From Beroe forskalii (taxonomy: Eukaryota; Ctenophora; Nuda; Beroida; Beroidae), in contig WFMF01000398.1 of the NCBI GenBank assembly GCA_011033025.1, forward strand, positions 102,390 to 166,389: a stretch of 64,000 bases of DNA. Direction: 5' to 3'. Made by a program: the position numbers and the translations under genes. This document shows positions 13,094-24,861 of this stretch, one piece after another (the first letter of the stretch is position 1; each line of letters begins with the position of its first letter). Below the pieces are notes generated by a model, which did not search any database, had not been told where the DNA came from, and worked only from the letters and a program-made list of their open reading frames with translations.

Positions 13094-13268
13094 GTGGTGT
13101 CTCGACCTTGTTTCTCGCCGCGTCGCCCCCGAGTGATACGGATACGCGGCGTTTCATGCTTTTCTTGCTTAATTTTGATAGCCAATCAAAATTTAGCGCC
13201 GCGCGGAAAAGCATGATACGCCGCACACTACCTCGGAATATGCGGCGTAAACTAGTTCGGGACACCAC
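13094..13268. mobile_element. Short MITE (family A), 175 bp
   Basis: Outer ends are GTGGTGTCTCGACC and its near reverse complement GGGACACCAC. Inside, 19-bp arms at 13146-13164 and 13206-13224 (GCGGCGTTTCATGCTTTTC) match with one mismatch. A related element is at 61422-61564, sharing the TCGACCTT end and the GCGGCGTA core. No coding capacity. The element type is inferred from terminal symmetry. Confidence 0.6.
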
Positions 13269-13570
13269 AGTCACGGAGTGTTGCCTCCACACTCCACAGT
13301 GCATACACTGGAAGTTTCCAGTCTATGTTTCAGTTCCTGTCCCAACGCCCTAGTCTGGTCACGTGACCAAGTCTCCGGCACTCATCAAATGGGCTTAGTT
13401 TAGTAACTCTTGATCAGATACCCTCACTCAGTGAGTCAGTAGAAACTAGATTTCCTCGCTCAGTACAAACTAGATCACCTTGCTCAGGCAGAGTCTCAGT
13501 AGTAATACACTGTCCATATTCGATATAATCGCTGCAGGAGCCTCAGTGTGTACAGCAGGTGTTGGGTTGA

Positions 13571-13578
13571 TGACGTCA
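13571..13578. promoter_or_regulatory. CRE, TGACGTCA
   Basis: A full palindromic TGACGTCA (CREB/ATF type), 146 bp upstream of a CCAAT cluster in the long intron. The combination suggests an internal promoter for a shorter host-gene isoform. Confidence 0.45.
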
Positions 13579-13723
13579 TCATCACACGATAACGTGTTGA
13601 AGTGTTGACGTGGCGGTGTCTACACACAGGATCGTGCAGTTAAATCACTCCTGCTTTGTCAGGATATAATATCTTGCTGGTGTCGCTGCTGTGGTGGGTC
13701 GTGGTCAACGTGTGTTCTGTCAG

Positions 13724-13939
13724 CCAATCAGAGGCGGGTATTGCTGGGTGCCAGCCAATCAGAGCCAAGCATTGTTGGGTGACACCCAATCAGAGAGCTC
13801 CGATTCCGTGACGCACGACCACCCACACAAGTGGGATGCAGCGAGGTGGGCCAATCAGAAGCGAGATTGAGGCTCACGGCTGATTGATTGTTAGATATCC
13901 GCCAATCAAATTGATTTCTGATAATCTGCATCGACCAAT
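13724..13939 (+). promoter_or_regulatory. CCAAT-box cluster, probable internal promoter
   Basis: Six CCAAT pentamers on the same strand begin at 13724, 13755, 13786, 13851, 13902 and 13935. The first four read CCAATCAG. The first three are spaced exactly 31 bp apart, about three helical turns, as expected for repeated NF-Y sites. Surrounding sequence is more GC-rich than the intron. A first exon joining 16452 is not identified, so promoter activity is an inference. Confidence 0.5.
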
Positions 13940-16451
13940 GGCAGGCGAGGGAAAACTTTCATGGTTTGAAAATGATATTCCATTGTTGGAGCGAAGTCAC
14001 CGTTCCCATTCCGAGGTGTGCTTGGAGTCATCGGTGATCGGCTTAATCACATGATTTTCGAAGGCTTCTGATCAAAAATAATGTCTCTGTGTCGTTTAAA
14101 TCGTTTAAACTTCTGCCACTTGACTCTATTCGAATTGATTTCTGGCACATGTTCTTTGATCTTCAATAAGATTTGTTTTCAATCTCAAGTTAATTTCCAC
14201 CTCCTGAACCATCTCTTCATGCAATCACGGCTTCTCTGAGCCATGGTTTCCAATGGTGGTGTGATTTATATCATTCTCGCAGTGGGAGTGTGGCGTTGCT
14301 AGACGTGTGTAAGCTTTCTAGTGAATAGTCAATACCTACAATTTACACTGTTGCATTTTCAATGATTCATTCAAATAGTGGATTTTCTTATATGTTTTCA
14401 TCATGTTACATGTACCAAAATTAATTTTACACAATATGTTCTAGTTCTACCATTGAAACTTTTTTGTCTCAGAAAGTGCCCAAATTATATTCTAAAAGTT
14501 CAAACTTTCAATCTGTCATTCAATGCTGTTTTTTGCAGACCTCTTTTGATTCAAAGTCAAACCAATTAACCAATAAACCATGGTTCATTATTGTGGACTT
14601 TGAGAACGTCACGTTTTCCTAAAACTCATCACTAATCGGATTGCGTTTTATATTGCATTTATCCTACGGAATATTTAGGTTATTCTAGGGTTTATGTGTG
14701 TGATGTAACATTTCAGCATTTCATGACTTAATCGCTAACAACGCTTCCGTCATCAGCCATCACTGAGTTATATTATCAACACATGTGGTGGAAAAGCAAA
14801 GTTAACCCTACTTAGGGACGCAGTTTCAAATCTTTTCAAATCATCTATTTCATAGTATTCTGCTAAAGTTAAAGGTATGCATTCCTGAGGTACCTACATA
14901 TCTTTCTGTTTCCCGCTCTAACTTTTGAACTTAGACTACACATAGTCCAGCATATATAACACGTGTACTATATAACATCCGCCTACTACTGCTAGTTTTA
15001 ATGACAACACACAGGGAAATATTTCTCATATTTGTCAACACTTCCCTAACTCCTATATATCATACGATGACACTTGTACTTTAGCAGCGTCCTTTGCCTT
15101 TTTCTTCGGTACGTTACTCGATTCCTTTTTGTGTACATTTCTGTTGCAGATCGCTCGATTTTTTGTGACATTTCTATTGCCAAACATACGATTTGTGTTG
15201 AAACTTTAAACTCGATCAGAAACTTTCTTTAAACTCGATCAGTATAAATGGTAAGTTCGCTTGTTCTGTGTGTGTATGATACACGGGGGTGTTTTTATGA
15301 TTTCCACCAAGAGTTTTAGCATTTTTGGGGATGTGTTTAATATGACAGGGAATGTGGAGGCTGTAGAGGCGGGAGTGATGGCACTATCATGGTATTTTAA
15401 AGTTTTAATGGTGACATGATGTCGGAGCAATGAGCATCAGCGATCCGCCGGTAACGTCATCTTTTGTAGCGCGCAGCAGTGCTCGGTGACGTCACATGGC
15501 GCGCGGATTACTACTACGCGAAGTTTAACTCCACACACGGAATGTAGCCACATTTCCTTGAGCAAGTGTATAAGAGTTTAAGTAGTTCAAGGGAGCACAC
15601 GCACACTTGTAAGGGAGCTATGTTCTGCTGATGAAGCCTGCAGATCTCTCGCTCTTCTCCATTGTGTCATGAGGCTAGATGTTTCAAAGTCGCCGGTTTT
15701 TTCCAGCAATCAATTCCTGCCATTGATCTATCGTTTTGTTGATTTCCTGATCCTCAAAGGAGTCTTATCATTGTGATCGAAGCTTCATTCATTGGGAAGT
15801 TTATTGACTTTTATGACTTTTCTTTCATGATTTATTTTGCGAGATCATCACAGTACCGGACATACTTTTTCATGAGGGGGGGGAGGGATATGATATATGC
15901 AAAAAATTGACAAATAATAGAGTGAAATCATTACCAGGGTTTGATGATCACATCCCCATATTTCGGCTTATCAGTGAACCATGTCCACAAGGACCCTGTC
16001 GTTTATTAACTTATTAACGAGGAAATAATACGTTATTTCCACCCTTCCTTCTCCTGTCTGCACCCTGTTAAGTCTGTTAAGTGTGTATACCATCAGTCAT
16101 CACACTATGTACATTGTACACTGTATACTGTGCAGTGTGTAGCCTCAATTAGCATAACATGCAAATCAATACGCGGTGATTAGCGTAGGCTAATCATGAC
16201 ACGGAACTTAATTAGCCCATTAGAGGAGCCGGCTGCTGGAAATCAGTTGTTGAGCTCCTTGTCTTGTATATGAGCCATTTCTACTTATTGTCCAGTAAAT
16301 CATTCTCACGTCTCACTGTTGCCCAGTAAAATTATATCCTCACTCTCATCGTCTTTACGGTTGCTATGGATCGATGTGCCACATAATATCTTGATTATTA
16401 CCCCCCTTTGAAGTGCCACATATCTTGATTAACCCCCCTTTCTCCGGTTAG
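13940..16451. other. Intron after the CCAAT cluster
   Basis: No exon with matching phase recognised. Another CRE (TGACGTCA, 15487-15494) lies in a GC-rich patch with GCGCGC runs (15465-15520). If the CCAAT cluster is a promoter, a non-coding first exon could lie here but cannot be picked from sequence alone. Confidence 0.45.
15487..15494. promoter_or_regulatory. CRE, TGACGTCA
   Basis: Full CRE palindrome in a GC-rich island followed by CATGGCGCGCGG. It is about 960 bp upstream of the exon at 16452, so it may belong to an alternative start region. Confidence 0.35.
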
Positions 16452-16514
16452 TTGCAATCAAGAAAGGAGTGCCTGGAGAGTGTGAGGGACGATATGACCC
16501 AGTACCTCGAACAG
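16452..16514 (+). CDS. Host-gene exon, phase 0-0 (21 codons)
   Basis: Acceptor TCTCCGGTTAG|, donor ACAG|GTTCGT. Encodes LQSRKECLESVRDD then MTQYLEQ, a heptad-like helix fitting a spectrin-type repeat. Exon phase is consistent with both neighbours. Confidence 0.7.
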
Positions 16515-16726
16515 GTTCGTAACCTTCTCACTATCAGCGAAATGTGCGCAGTTTTAAAATGCTAATCACATTGAGGTGAAAGAATCGCACCTCAATCTCA
16601 TTTGAATTATTAATTTGTTGAAATTCGTTCTTTTAGCTCTCCTTGCTGCTAACCTAACCTCACTCACAGTTCAAACTTCAAACTATTCCTCACTTAGCCG
16701 TTTCCTCAACGAAATGTCCTCTTTAG

Positions 16727-16840
16727 GTGTCTGATCTGGAAGATAAGCTGAGTGGAGTGTCTACGACCTTGGAACGCCCCAACCTCTGGTTAAGCGCCTC
16801 TCTGGACGGGGGTCTGGAGGAACAACTCAAACTTACCAAG
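16727..16840 (+). CDS. Host-gene exon, phase 0-0 (38 codons)
   Basis: Acceptor TCCTCTTTAG|, donor AAG|GTGAGT. Encodes VSDLEDKLSGVSTTLERP, then NLWLSASLDGGLEEQ, then LKLTK. Helical, spectrin-like. The donor sequence is locally repeated twice more in the intron (see 16831-16955). Confidence 0.75.
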
Positions 16841-16955
16841 GTGAGTCAAGAAATTAATGAGGTTTTGATATACCAAAGTACCAAGGTGGGGAAAATCAAG
16901 AAATAAATGAGGTTTTGATATACCAAAGTACCAAGGTGGGAAAATCAAGAAATCA
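16831..16955 (+). repeat. Threefold tandem copy of a 5' splice site region
   Basis: The exon end and donor TTACCAAG|GTGAGTCAAGAAAT are repeated as TACCAAG|GTGGGG at 16885/16886 and TACCAAG|GTGGGA at 16935/16936, with a period of 45-50 bp. The two extra donors are weaker than the true GTGAGT. Using them would add intron-derived sequence. Confidence 0.75.
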
Positions 16956-17109
16956 ATGATATTTTAATACTTTATCTCATCTTATCTTACTATATATAAT
17001 GCGTCTTATTAATATATATATATATATGTTTGTGGCGATTCATTTTCAAGTAAGCATCGAAATTATTTTTTAATCGTGTTGTAAGAAAGTTATAATAAAT
17101 CAGAAAAAT

Positions 17110-17690
17110 AAGGAATTTTTTTTGCGGTCAACCTGAGGGGAGTGGGGGGCCACGCCCTTTTTTTCGTCAAAATTAAAGTTTCGAATTTTTTCAAAATTCC
17201 TTCGCCATCGAGTTCCTTATGATGAATAAAAATTTTGAGAATTTTGTCCGCAATATTGGGTCACCCTGAGGGGCGTGGGAGACCACGCCCTTTTTTCGCA
17301 AAAATTAAAATTTTGAATTTTTTTTTAAATTCCTTCGCCATCGAGTTGCTTATGATGAATAAAAATTTTGAGAATTTTGTCCGAATTATTGGGTCACCCT
17401 GAGGGGCGTGGGAGGCCACGCCCTTTTTTTCGCAAAAATTAAAGTTTCAAATTTTTTCGAAATTCCTTCGCAATCAAGTTGCTTATGATCAGTTAAGCTT
17501 TTGAGAATTTTGTCCGCATGATTTGGTCGCCCTGAGGGGCGTGGGAGGCCACGCCCTTTTTTCCGCGAAAAATTAAAATTCGATTTTTTTCAAAATTCCT
17601 CCGCCATCGAGTTGCTTATGATGAGTAAAGGTTTTGAGAATATTGTCGGCAATATTGGGTTACCGTTGGGGGCGTGGGAAACTTTTTTTC
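17110..17690. repeat. 133-bp tandem repeat, about 5 copies
   Basis: Units contain GAGGGGCGTGGGAGGCCACG, whose GGGCGTGG and CCACGCCC form a hairpin, plus poly-T and TTCCTTCGCCATCGAGTTGC. The same phrase starts at about 17268, 17401 and 17534. Non-coding; lies in the intron 16841-21739. Confidence 0.85.
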
Positions 17691-18040
17691 GCAGAAATTA
17701 AAGTTTCGAATTTCCCCTCCAAACTCGCACGGTCAAATCACTGTCAAAGGGACATGTGGCCGTTAGCTCATGCGGCTGCCATCATTCGCCGTCCGTAGGA
17801 CGGGAACCGACTAGTATCAATAATTTGATTACACCCTTGTTCCATATGCATATTTATAGTCGAATTTTTACTCGAATATCCGCGAGAGGAAATTCGAGTA
17901 AAAATTCGAGTCGAATTTCTGGGATATTCGGGCAAATATCCGCGCAAAATATCTGTCAACGTGTTTACAGATTTTCTCTGCTGTACTCGAATATTTGCGG
18001 TAATTGATACCTTGATTAGATCAGGCACCAATGCTAATTA

Positions 18041-18829
18041 CCTTAGTGGTAGAAATTATGATGCGTACTAATTATGATTATTTTCGCAAAATGATCATAA
18101 TTAGTACGCATCATAAATTCTACACATCATAATTTCTACAGATCATAATTTATACCTTCTCAAAATTCGACCATTATTTAGACATGTTGAAACAACCAGG
18201 ATGACCATGTTGCCCAAAAATTATGGTTGGCTCCAAGGCCCTTTTCACATCTTTGTAACACAACTTCAATCAGCAAATTTTCAAAATCAAAGGTTGCGGT
18301 GCTTTCATTATATTATGGAGTTGCCATAAATTACAGAGTTCCACTCAACTTCTTTGATACTAATAATCAAGACCCTAACATCCAAATAAGCTACCTTACT
18401 GCCAGACCTTATCAAAGACCAAATTTACATGTTTACGATTGATACAAAAATGAAAACAAAGACAACATCGGTCGAAACAATATGTGAATGTGCAGGCATG
18501 ATATTCACATAACATTAACTTCCCAATCACCATAATGTTGAAAGTTAGCACAATTATTATATGGATGTAAATCATGATAAAAGAAATGATTTTTTCGGAA
18601 AATAGCAGGCATCAAGGCTTATTTTATGATTTTTGATCAAATTTCGGAGGATTCTGGACAATTTTGGCTCAAAGGGCCGGGTAAAATGGTTAAAAAATAA
18701 TTAAATTTCATTCCACTGGTTGTCCGCCAAAAAGGTTTGTTTTTATCCCAAAATTTTTTCATCATAATTAGTACCGATCATAATTTCATTCGTCATAATA
18801 AGTACACATCATAATTTCTACCACTAAGG
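18041..18829. mobile_element. Non-autonomous DNA transposon, 789 bp, TA target
   Basis: Ends are CCTTAGTGGTAGAAATTATG and its reverse complement, flanked by TA at 18039-18040 and 18830-18831. The homology of the two ends extends to about 38 bp. The left end also carries an internal palindrome (arms about 18050-18077 and 18090-18117), and ATCATAATT is repeated at both ends. No transposase is visible; the short open frame inside (18227-18442) has no recognisable motif. Confidence 0.75.
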
Positions 18830-20471
18830 TAGTCGGATATTTGGGTGAGATATTTGCTCTTGGTTCCATATGCATATTTTCTGTGAGATTTTCTCATGAC
18901 GAACTTAATGAGATAATTAATATACCTACACACAACCTATTACACGGCTGTGTTCTACTGTTCTGCGTACAGTGTGTACCTACACACTCTTTGAATTAGA
19001 AACACACACGGACTTGCGTCGTTCGAAGAAGTGGATATTGGATAAATTTCTGCTTCTCTCTCAAAATTCATATAAATACTGACAATTGTACTCCAGTACC
19101 CAATACTTCAATAGTACCCTCTCAATAATTTACGATGACAAAACTAATTGTAAAACTTAAGTTTTAAATGATACGACTGGAACAGTTGGTATCGCTATTA
19201 AAAAGCTATCAGCTATCTTAACTTAAATCAAATCTTGTATAATGAATTAATCAAATCATGAGATTATCGTAGTGCGTCATCTCATGACCAAGACTTGAGC
19301 ATACATTATGAAAGTATGAAAGTATAATACTACCCTGTAGGTTACCCGTAACTCAGAATTATAAGAGCTTGTCCTGTTATTGAGAGCATTGCTCCTTTAT
19401 GTCACAAAGATTGGAATCTAAATCTTATCTGTATAATCACATTCGTCGCAATAGCAATGTCCTGTACGGAGCATAATTACTCAGGCAATTTGAAGACACC
19501 AGTTAAAAACCGTCAACTTTAAAAGTTACTAATTCTAAAAGTGGCCAATTTTAGAGAAAAGACCTTTCTCCGTGTACTGCCTCGAGATATTCCTCACTCT
19601 AGGTTGCACTCTGCTAACTTTGGGTTGCACTCTGCTTGTTAGAAATACACCAGTATACGCAGTTTAAATACACTGTTATTATACGCCGGGTGAGAGACAG
19701 TACAAATCCTATTATGTCAAATCCTGTTAGTCGCTGTGACTTGTTCTCTAAACGTTGTACATTTCAAATGCAGCTCTGCCTTTGTACATTGATCTATTTT
19801 GTTTATGTTATATCCGAAGTGGCGAAGTAGTTTTGGAGTTGTCCAAAGTATAGCAGTTTTGGAGTATCCCAAAGTAGTTTTGGAGTATTTGAGTATCGTA
19901 TCACATCTCGTTGGGCAGTACCGTTGGCTACTTTTCAATCTACCAATGGAGTTATTCTGTTGTTTCTATCATTGTTCAAACTGTTCTCGGGATTGTACAG
20001 TACAAATTTTCGGTATTCGGTCATTTGGCCTAATTGGACATTTGGCCTAACACTTAGGGTCAGGGGAGAGAGATAAATGAACAATTGTGTGAGTTTTAGG
20101 CGTTAGGACAGATGACCTAGAACCCAAAACCTACTGAAGCTGGCGTTCTTCTCCATGAGAAACAATGAAAAACCGCCTCCCCCTTAAGCCAAATTAGTGA
20201 TACGTCAGAATGTCCTTTCCTGCTGGGAACCGTGCAGACTGTGCAGGGCAACGATTTCGAGGCTGAGTTCTTGTGTGCACATAGTGTATATCTCGCGGCG
20301 TAATTCTCACTTGTCATGTAACTCTATACTGGCGCAAACCAAGCCATGCTCTTAACGATTACCTATAACGGGGCCATTATAGATCACACACATGTGCATT
20401 GTGCGTCTTTTAATAAACCCTGCCACTCCATAGCTGCCATCTGCTCTCTGTGTACTTCTGTGCTTGCAGGA

Positions 20472-20500
20472 CTCCTTTATCTAGAATCTAGATAAAGGAG
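20472..20500. repeat. Perfect inverted repeat, 13-bp arms
   Basis: CTCCTTTATCTAG, then AAT, then the exact reverse complement of the first arm. It could form a hairpin or be a short transposon footprint. Confidence 0.7.
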
Positions 20501-20886
20501 ATACCTGCGTAGATACCGCTATACTGTGTACTGACTCACTGGCAGTGTACTGACAGTGACCTTACGCTGCACCATGTAGGAGGTTTCTACGAGTTATAAT
20601 ACTTTTAATTATCTTCACTAATCTTCTGAGTATGATTAATATGATAAACCCTCTGGATATATTCTATAGTACTGAGTATTATCTCTCTGTGTGTCTCATG
20701 ATCAGCTCTCAGCCACTATGATTTCAGGGATATAATCCTGCTTTAATTTTATGCTTGTTAGGCTGTATGCTCCTCTAAAATGCTAGGTATTTTACCCCTC
20801 TCTGACAGCTGTTAGCAGAGTGTTAATGTCTGGTATTTTTAGCAGCCAGCCTCCCTCACAGACCTTCCCAGACAGAGGAGGCGGTG

Positions 20887-20925
20887 TGACGTCATCAACT
20901 CACCACTTTGAGCTGTGTGACGTCA
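20887..20925. promoter_or_regulatory. Tandem CRE pair, 31-bp period
   Basis: TGACGTCA occurs at 20887-20894 and 20918-20925 within a direct repeat of GTGACGTCATCAACTCACCA. The 31-bp spacing equals the spacing of the CCAAT boxes at 13.7 kb. It lies about 0.8 kb upstream of the large exon at 21740, where a Met codon (21725) could serve as an alternative start. Confidence 0.4.
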
Positions 20926-21739
20926 TCAACTCACCACTTTGAGTCTGTAAGAACGTCAGATCTGAGCCGCTTTGCTCTGACAAGGCGCTAATTCCTTATT
21001 TCCTCGCAGCTCCTAAGTCAGTGCCAGCTGGTACTTCCCTGCACTCCCCGTTGCTTTTTTATGTTTTGTTTGCCCTCGTTTTATCTGTTTGTTGATTGCA
21101 CAATTAGTTTTCCAGGACATTAGCCAAGCGAACCGAGCATTAGTGCGCATGAAATCGGAAAACATTCAGAATTCACAAAACGCTCTGCTCAAAATTGTTA
21201 CAAAATCAGATTTTCCTGGGAAGAAGAGGATAGATCATCCATTTGATTTTTCTATGGTTATATAATTACGATCGAAGAAAGTTGCAGTTTGAGAAAGATT
21301 ATGAGGGCTAAGCGTGTGCCCTGGTTGAAAAATTATCATAATGCTAAGTGGCAATTATCGCATTTTCCCGTTTCTATATTTATGTGATCGGTGGTTCCCA
21401 CACATCTACGTCAGGCTAACCTAACTAACCTAGAGCTCATATTCCCCGAGTTTAACGTTATGTTATGTTCAGTATATTCGGTTTGTTAAAGACGTTATTA
21501 ACAGAGGAGCTGCGAATGTATGACATGTCATAATCTCCATATGTCTGCTTATTTCCTGTACAGTTTGAGTTCTCTCCCGTTTTCCTTTCCATATCTTCTA
21601 CTTTTAATACTTTAATAATACTTTGATTGTTAGCCGGCAGTATAACTTTGATTGTTATAAAATCTCTATTCTCTATCATTATTCCCGAATATATCTCAAT
21701 CTCCAGAACTGATCTCATGGGAGCATGGCAGAGTTGCAG

Positions 21740-22910
21740 GATCAGTTTAGAACTCAACTAAACTTTCCCCCTCTCGACACCCCCAGAGAACCCTCTCCAC
21801 CCTGGAACCATGAGAAAAGCTTCTCCTCCACTGAACTGCTGTGGGCTGACGAGGACTCTGGGATATTCGAGGGACTGGCTGCTGACAACTCCGCCTTCTT
21901 CCCCTCCCTTACTGATGAGTGGATAGAGGACACCTTCTCAGAGCACACCAGTCCGGTGCTGTGTGCCAGGGAGTGTCTGGCTGACGGGGATATTATCCTC
22001 CTCTCATCCTCCTCCAGTGAGAGCAGTGTGGAGAAGGGATGGGTCTCTCCTGGAGAGGTTTCTTTCTGTGGACTGCCTGAGCGATCATGTGCAGAGAGTT
22101 CAGAGTCCGGTCAGGGGTATCGGCAGGTGAAGTCAGTGAGCCCGAGGAGAAGAATTGACGATCATGAGTTGTATTGCTCGGATGATTCCTCTCTAATCTC
22201 GTTTACTTCGGGTCTCAACAGGACGGAGGATTTGTTCAGTGACTTTGACTCCTGTTCCCGGAGTGTCCTGTGAAGCTGATCATCTGTTTGATGAGGGTCG
22301 TTACAACATCAGTGCCTGTCAGAGTGTGGATGAAGTGTTCTGCTACTCTCAGAACCAGCTAGTCACATGGTCTCTGCCTGATCTCCGGAGTATTGACAGG
22401 AAGCACTGCATGGTGGTGAGGTCTAACTGGTTCCTGGAGACTCACTCAGATGGTAGAGTCTCAACTGACAGTCAGGAGAGTTGCTTGTCAGACCCTGGTT
22501 TCTTGAGGGAAGGGTCTCCCATTGGTTCGCACTACAATGGTCTGCCGCTACATGATATCGACGAGAATGACGTCCTAGACAGCGATGGGGATGAAATATC
22601 TGTGGATATCAATCCTAGGTCTCAGTCCTGCCCACCATTCATCTACCAAGTTTACAGGGCATCAGAGGAAGTCTCCATGGCACCAGAGGAAGTCTCCATG
22701 ACACCAGAGGAAGTCTCCATGACAACAGAGGAAGTCTCCATGACAGAGGAAGAACCATCATCAACTCTATCTGCAAGTGCTTCTGATGAAACTGAATGTG
22801 GACAAGATCTGCCTTGCGGGAATGGTGATGATTCTGACCTTGATCCAGAAGTTTTGGAAGTCCTTCAGATAGACCGGGATACTTGGATTCCGATCGGCCG
22901 TACCATGGCG
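21740..22910 (+). CDS. Large acidic host-gene exon with one frame change
   Basis: Begins after GAGTTGCAG| and joins in phase 0 from 16840 (KLTK|DQFRTQLNFPPL). An ATG at 21725 in the same frame could instead be a start. The donor is ATGGCG|GTGAGT. The product is acidic and Ser-rich (LLWADEDSGIFEG; SSSSSESSVEKGW), with four tandem EEVSM units near residues encoded at 22660-22745. The frame changes near 22255-22265 (DFDSCS to GVSCEADHLFDEG), so the assembled sequence has a stop at 22271-22273. The phrase LPLHDIDENDV resembles GLHEIDVEDI of the giant exon. No known domain. Confidence 0.65.
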
Positions 22911-22944
22911 GTGAGTCCATCACTCCATAAGGTCTGAATTCCGT

Positions 22945-23880
22945 CAGTGCCAATAGCCCCTTAATCCGCAGAAACCCTAGGAACCCCTCACTACCCAACC
23001 CTAGTTATCAAGATGTGTAATAATCCCCAGTAACCCTAGTAACCCCTCATCCCAGTAATTTTAGTAACCCCTCACCCGAGATTAATTGATAACTCCCCAG
23101 TAAACCCAGTAACCCCTCACTCCGCAGTAACCCTAGTAACCCCTCACTCCGCAGCAACCCTAGTAACACCTCACTCCCCAGTATCCCTAGTAACCCCCTC
23201 ACTCCCCAGTATCCCTAGTAACCCCTCACTCCGCAGCAACCCTAGTAACCCCTCACTCCCCAGTAACCCTAGTAACCCCTCACTCCCCAGTAACCCTAGT
23301 AACCCCTCACTCCCCAGTAACCCTAGTAACCCCCTCACTCCCCAGTAACCCTAGTAACCCCTCACTCCCCAGTAACCCTAGTAACCCCTCACTCCCCAGT
23401 AACCCTAGTAACCCCTCACTCCCCAGTAACCCTAGTAACCCCTCACTCCCCAGTATCCCTAGTAACCCACTACCTCCACAGTATCCCTAGTAACCCCCTC
23501 ACTCCTAAGTAACCCTAGTAACACCTCACTCCCCAGTAACCCTAGTAACCCCCTCACTCCCCAGTATCCCTAGTAACCCCTCACTCCCTGGTAACCCCAG
23601 TAACCCTAGTAACACCTCACTCCCCAGTAACCCTAGTAACCCCTCACTCCCCAGTAACCCTAGTAACCCTTGTAACCCAGTACTCCCCAGTATCCCTAGT
23701 AACCCCCTCACTCCCCAGTAACCCTAGTAACACCTCACTCCCCAGTAACCCTAGTAACCCCCTCACTCCCCAGTAACCCTAGTAACCCTTGTAACCCAGT
23801 ACTCCCCAGTAACCCTAGTAACCCCCTCACTCACCAGTAACCCAAGTAAGTGATTAAGTAACCCTAGTAACCCCTTACTC
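22945..23880 (+). repeat. Acceptor-like satellite ahead of exon 23886
   Basis: About 35 units of roughly 25 bp, consensus CTCACTCCCCAG then TAACCCTAGTAACCC. Each unit carries a pyrimidine tract plus CAG like the true acceptor CTTACTCCGCAG|GAC at its 3' end. The array therefore presents many decoy 3' splice sites directly upstream of the real one. Confidence 0.85.
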
Positions 23881-23885
23881 CGCAG

Positions 23886-24014
23886 GACCTGGAGAGTGAG
23901 TTGCGGCAGATAGGTGATGACGTCACCAGTGTGGAGGAGTGCACGGAGCGACTTAACGAGGTGGTGCCTGGACAAGTCACCCCGCCTCAGTCTCTCAGGG
24001 AAAACTTCAACAAG
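23886..24014 (+). CDS. Host-gene spectrin-like exon
   Basis: Acceptor CTCCGCAG|. Encodes DLESELRQIGDDVTSVEE, then CTERLNEVVPGQVTP, then PQSLRENFNK. Joins in phase 0 from 22910. The 3' boundary is ambiguous: GTTAGT at 24014 would be canonical but puts the next exon out of frame. Ending after AAG (24014) restores the frame to SNYLEVES at 24780. Confidence 0.75.
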
Positions 24015-24776
24015 TTAGTCGCCAGATATTCTAGATGCAGTCTTACTAGTTGTACCTTGATCGGTTTCTAAATCCCTGCTGATGTTTTTTTCGTTTTAAG
24101 ATCTCAGTGCAGAGCCTAGGCAAGTCCTCTGAAAATGTGAAATCAAAACTTTTAAAATTGAAAAGCCAAAATCATGTTCATTCGGAGTAATTTGGGAGGG
24201 GGCCAATTTCCTGAATATGTTGGACAACCGGAAAATTTCTAGAACTATTATCTCTAATTAATTCATATAAATTGTAACACGCAATTTGCATAAAATCAAA
24301 CGTAACGCTCTACCTAGCTCCTGTAAACTATGAAGTTTTGATTTGCTTGCACGTCAAGGATCAGCAGAATCCGGCAGATGCTCACGCACTTATATCTGTA
24401 TAAGTCACTGTGATTGAAGTAAACACATTGTTTACTGAGCCACCTCGAGACAACAGCACAATTACAATTGCAATACTTGCTAAGTTGAAGCAATTCAGTA
24501 ATTGTTATTTCCTTGCACGCATTTAATTTTACGGCAGCCGCAACAAACACTTTGTTATTGATATAGGTGGGTTTTTACATTTTAAAAAATCTTCTGCTTT
24601 TAAAATAACGTTTAAAACGATTTCATATTCAATCTATGTCTAATATTGCGGGGTAGTGCGTCTAGTTTGAAACATCGAAATAATTACTCCCATCAAATGT
24701 TTTTACCTAATTCTTAATGATTCAAGTTAGTAAAATAATTTCCTTGTGTTTCAATATTTCTGCACGTGTGGGGGAG

Positions 24777-24843
24777 AAGTCCAACTACCTCGAGGTGGAA
24801 AGTAACAAGTTCCAGAAGTTCCGGCAGGACTACAACGAGCTAG
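24777..24843 (+). CDS. Host-gene spectrin-like exon, unusual borders
   Basis: Open frame K-SNYLEVESNKFQKFRQDYNEL, clearly helical and spectrin-like. AAGT is shared with the end of the previous exon. At the 3' end the frame requires joining CTAG (24843) to GAGCATG at 25234; no GT is present there. AGGAGC is shared by both sides (24842-24847, 25232-25237). Confidence 0.65.
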
Positions 24844-24861
24844 GAGCTTACTGCGTTGATT

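Larger units (their letters stand above)
18832..21739. other. Intron with repeats and a tandem CRE
   Basis: Mostly unique AT-rich sequence. It holds TTTTGGAGT-type short repeats (19829-19892), a 13-bp-arm palindrome (20472-20500) and the tandem CRE at 20887-20925. No phase-compatible exon was seen before 21740. Confidence 0.5.

Noticed and set aside
17757-17830. tRNA-like stretch (GTTAGCTCATGCGGCTGC)
   Set aside because: No cloverleaf or B box could be formed.
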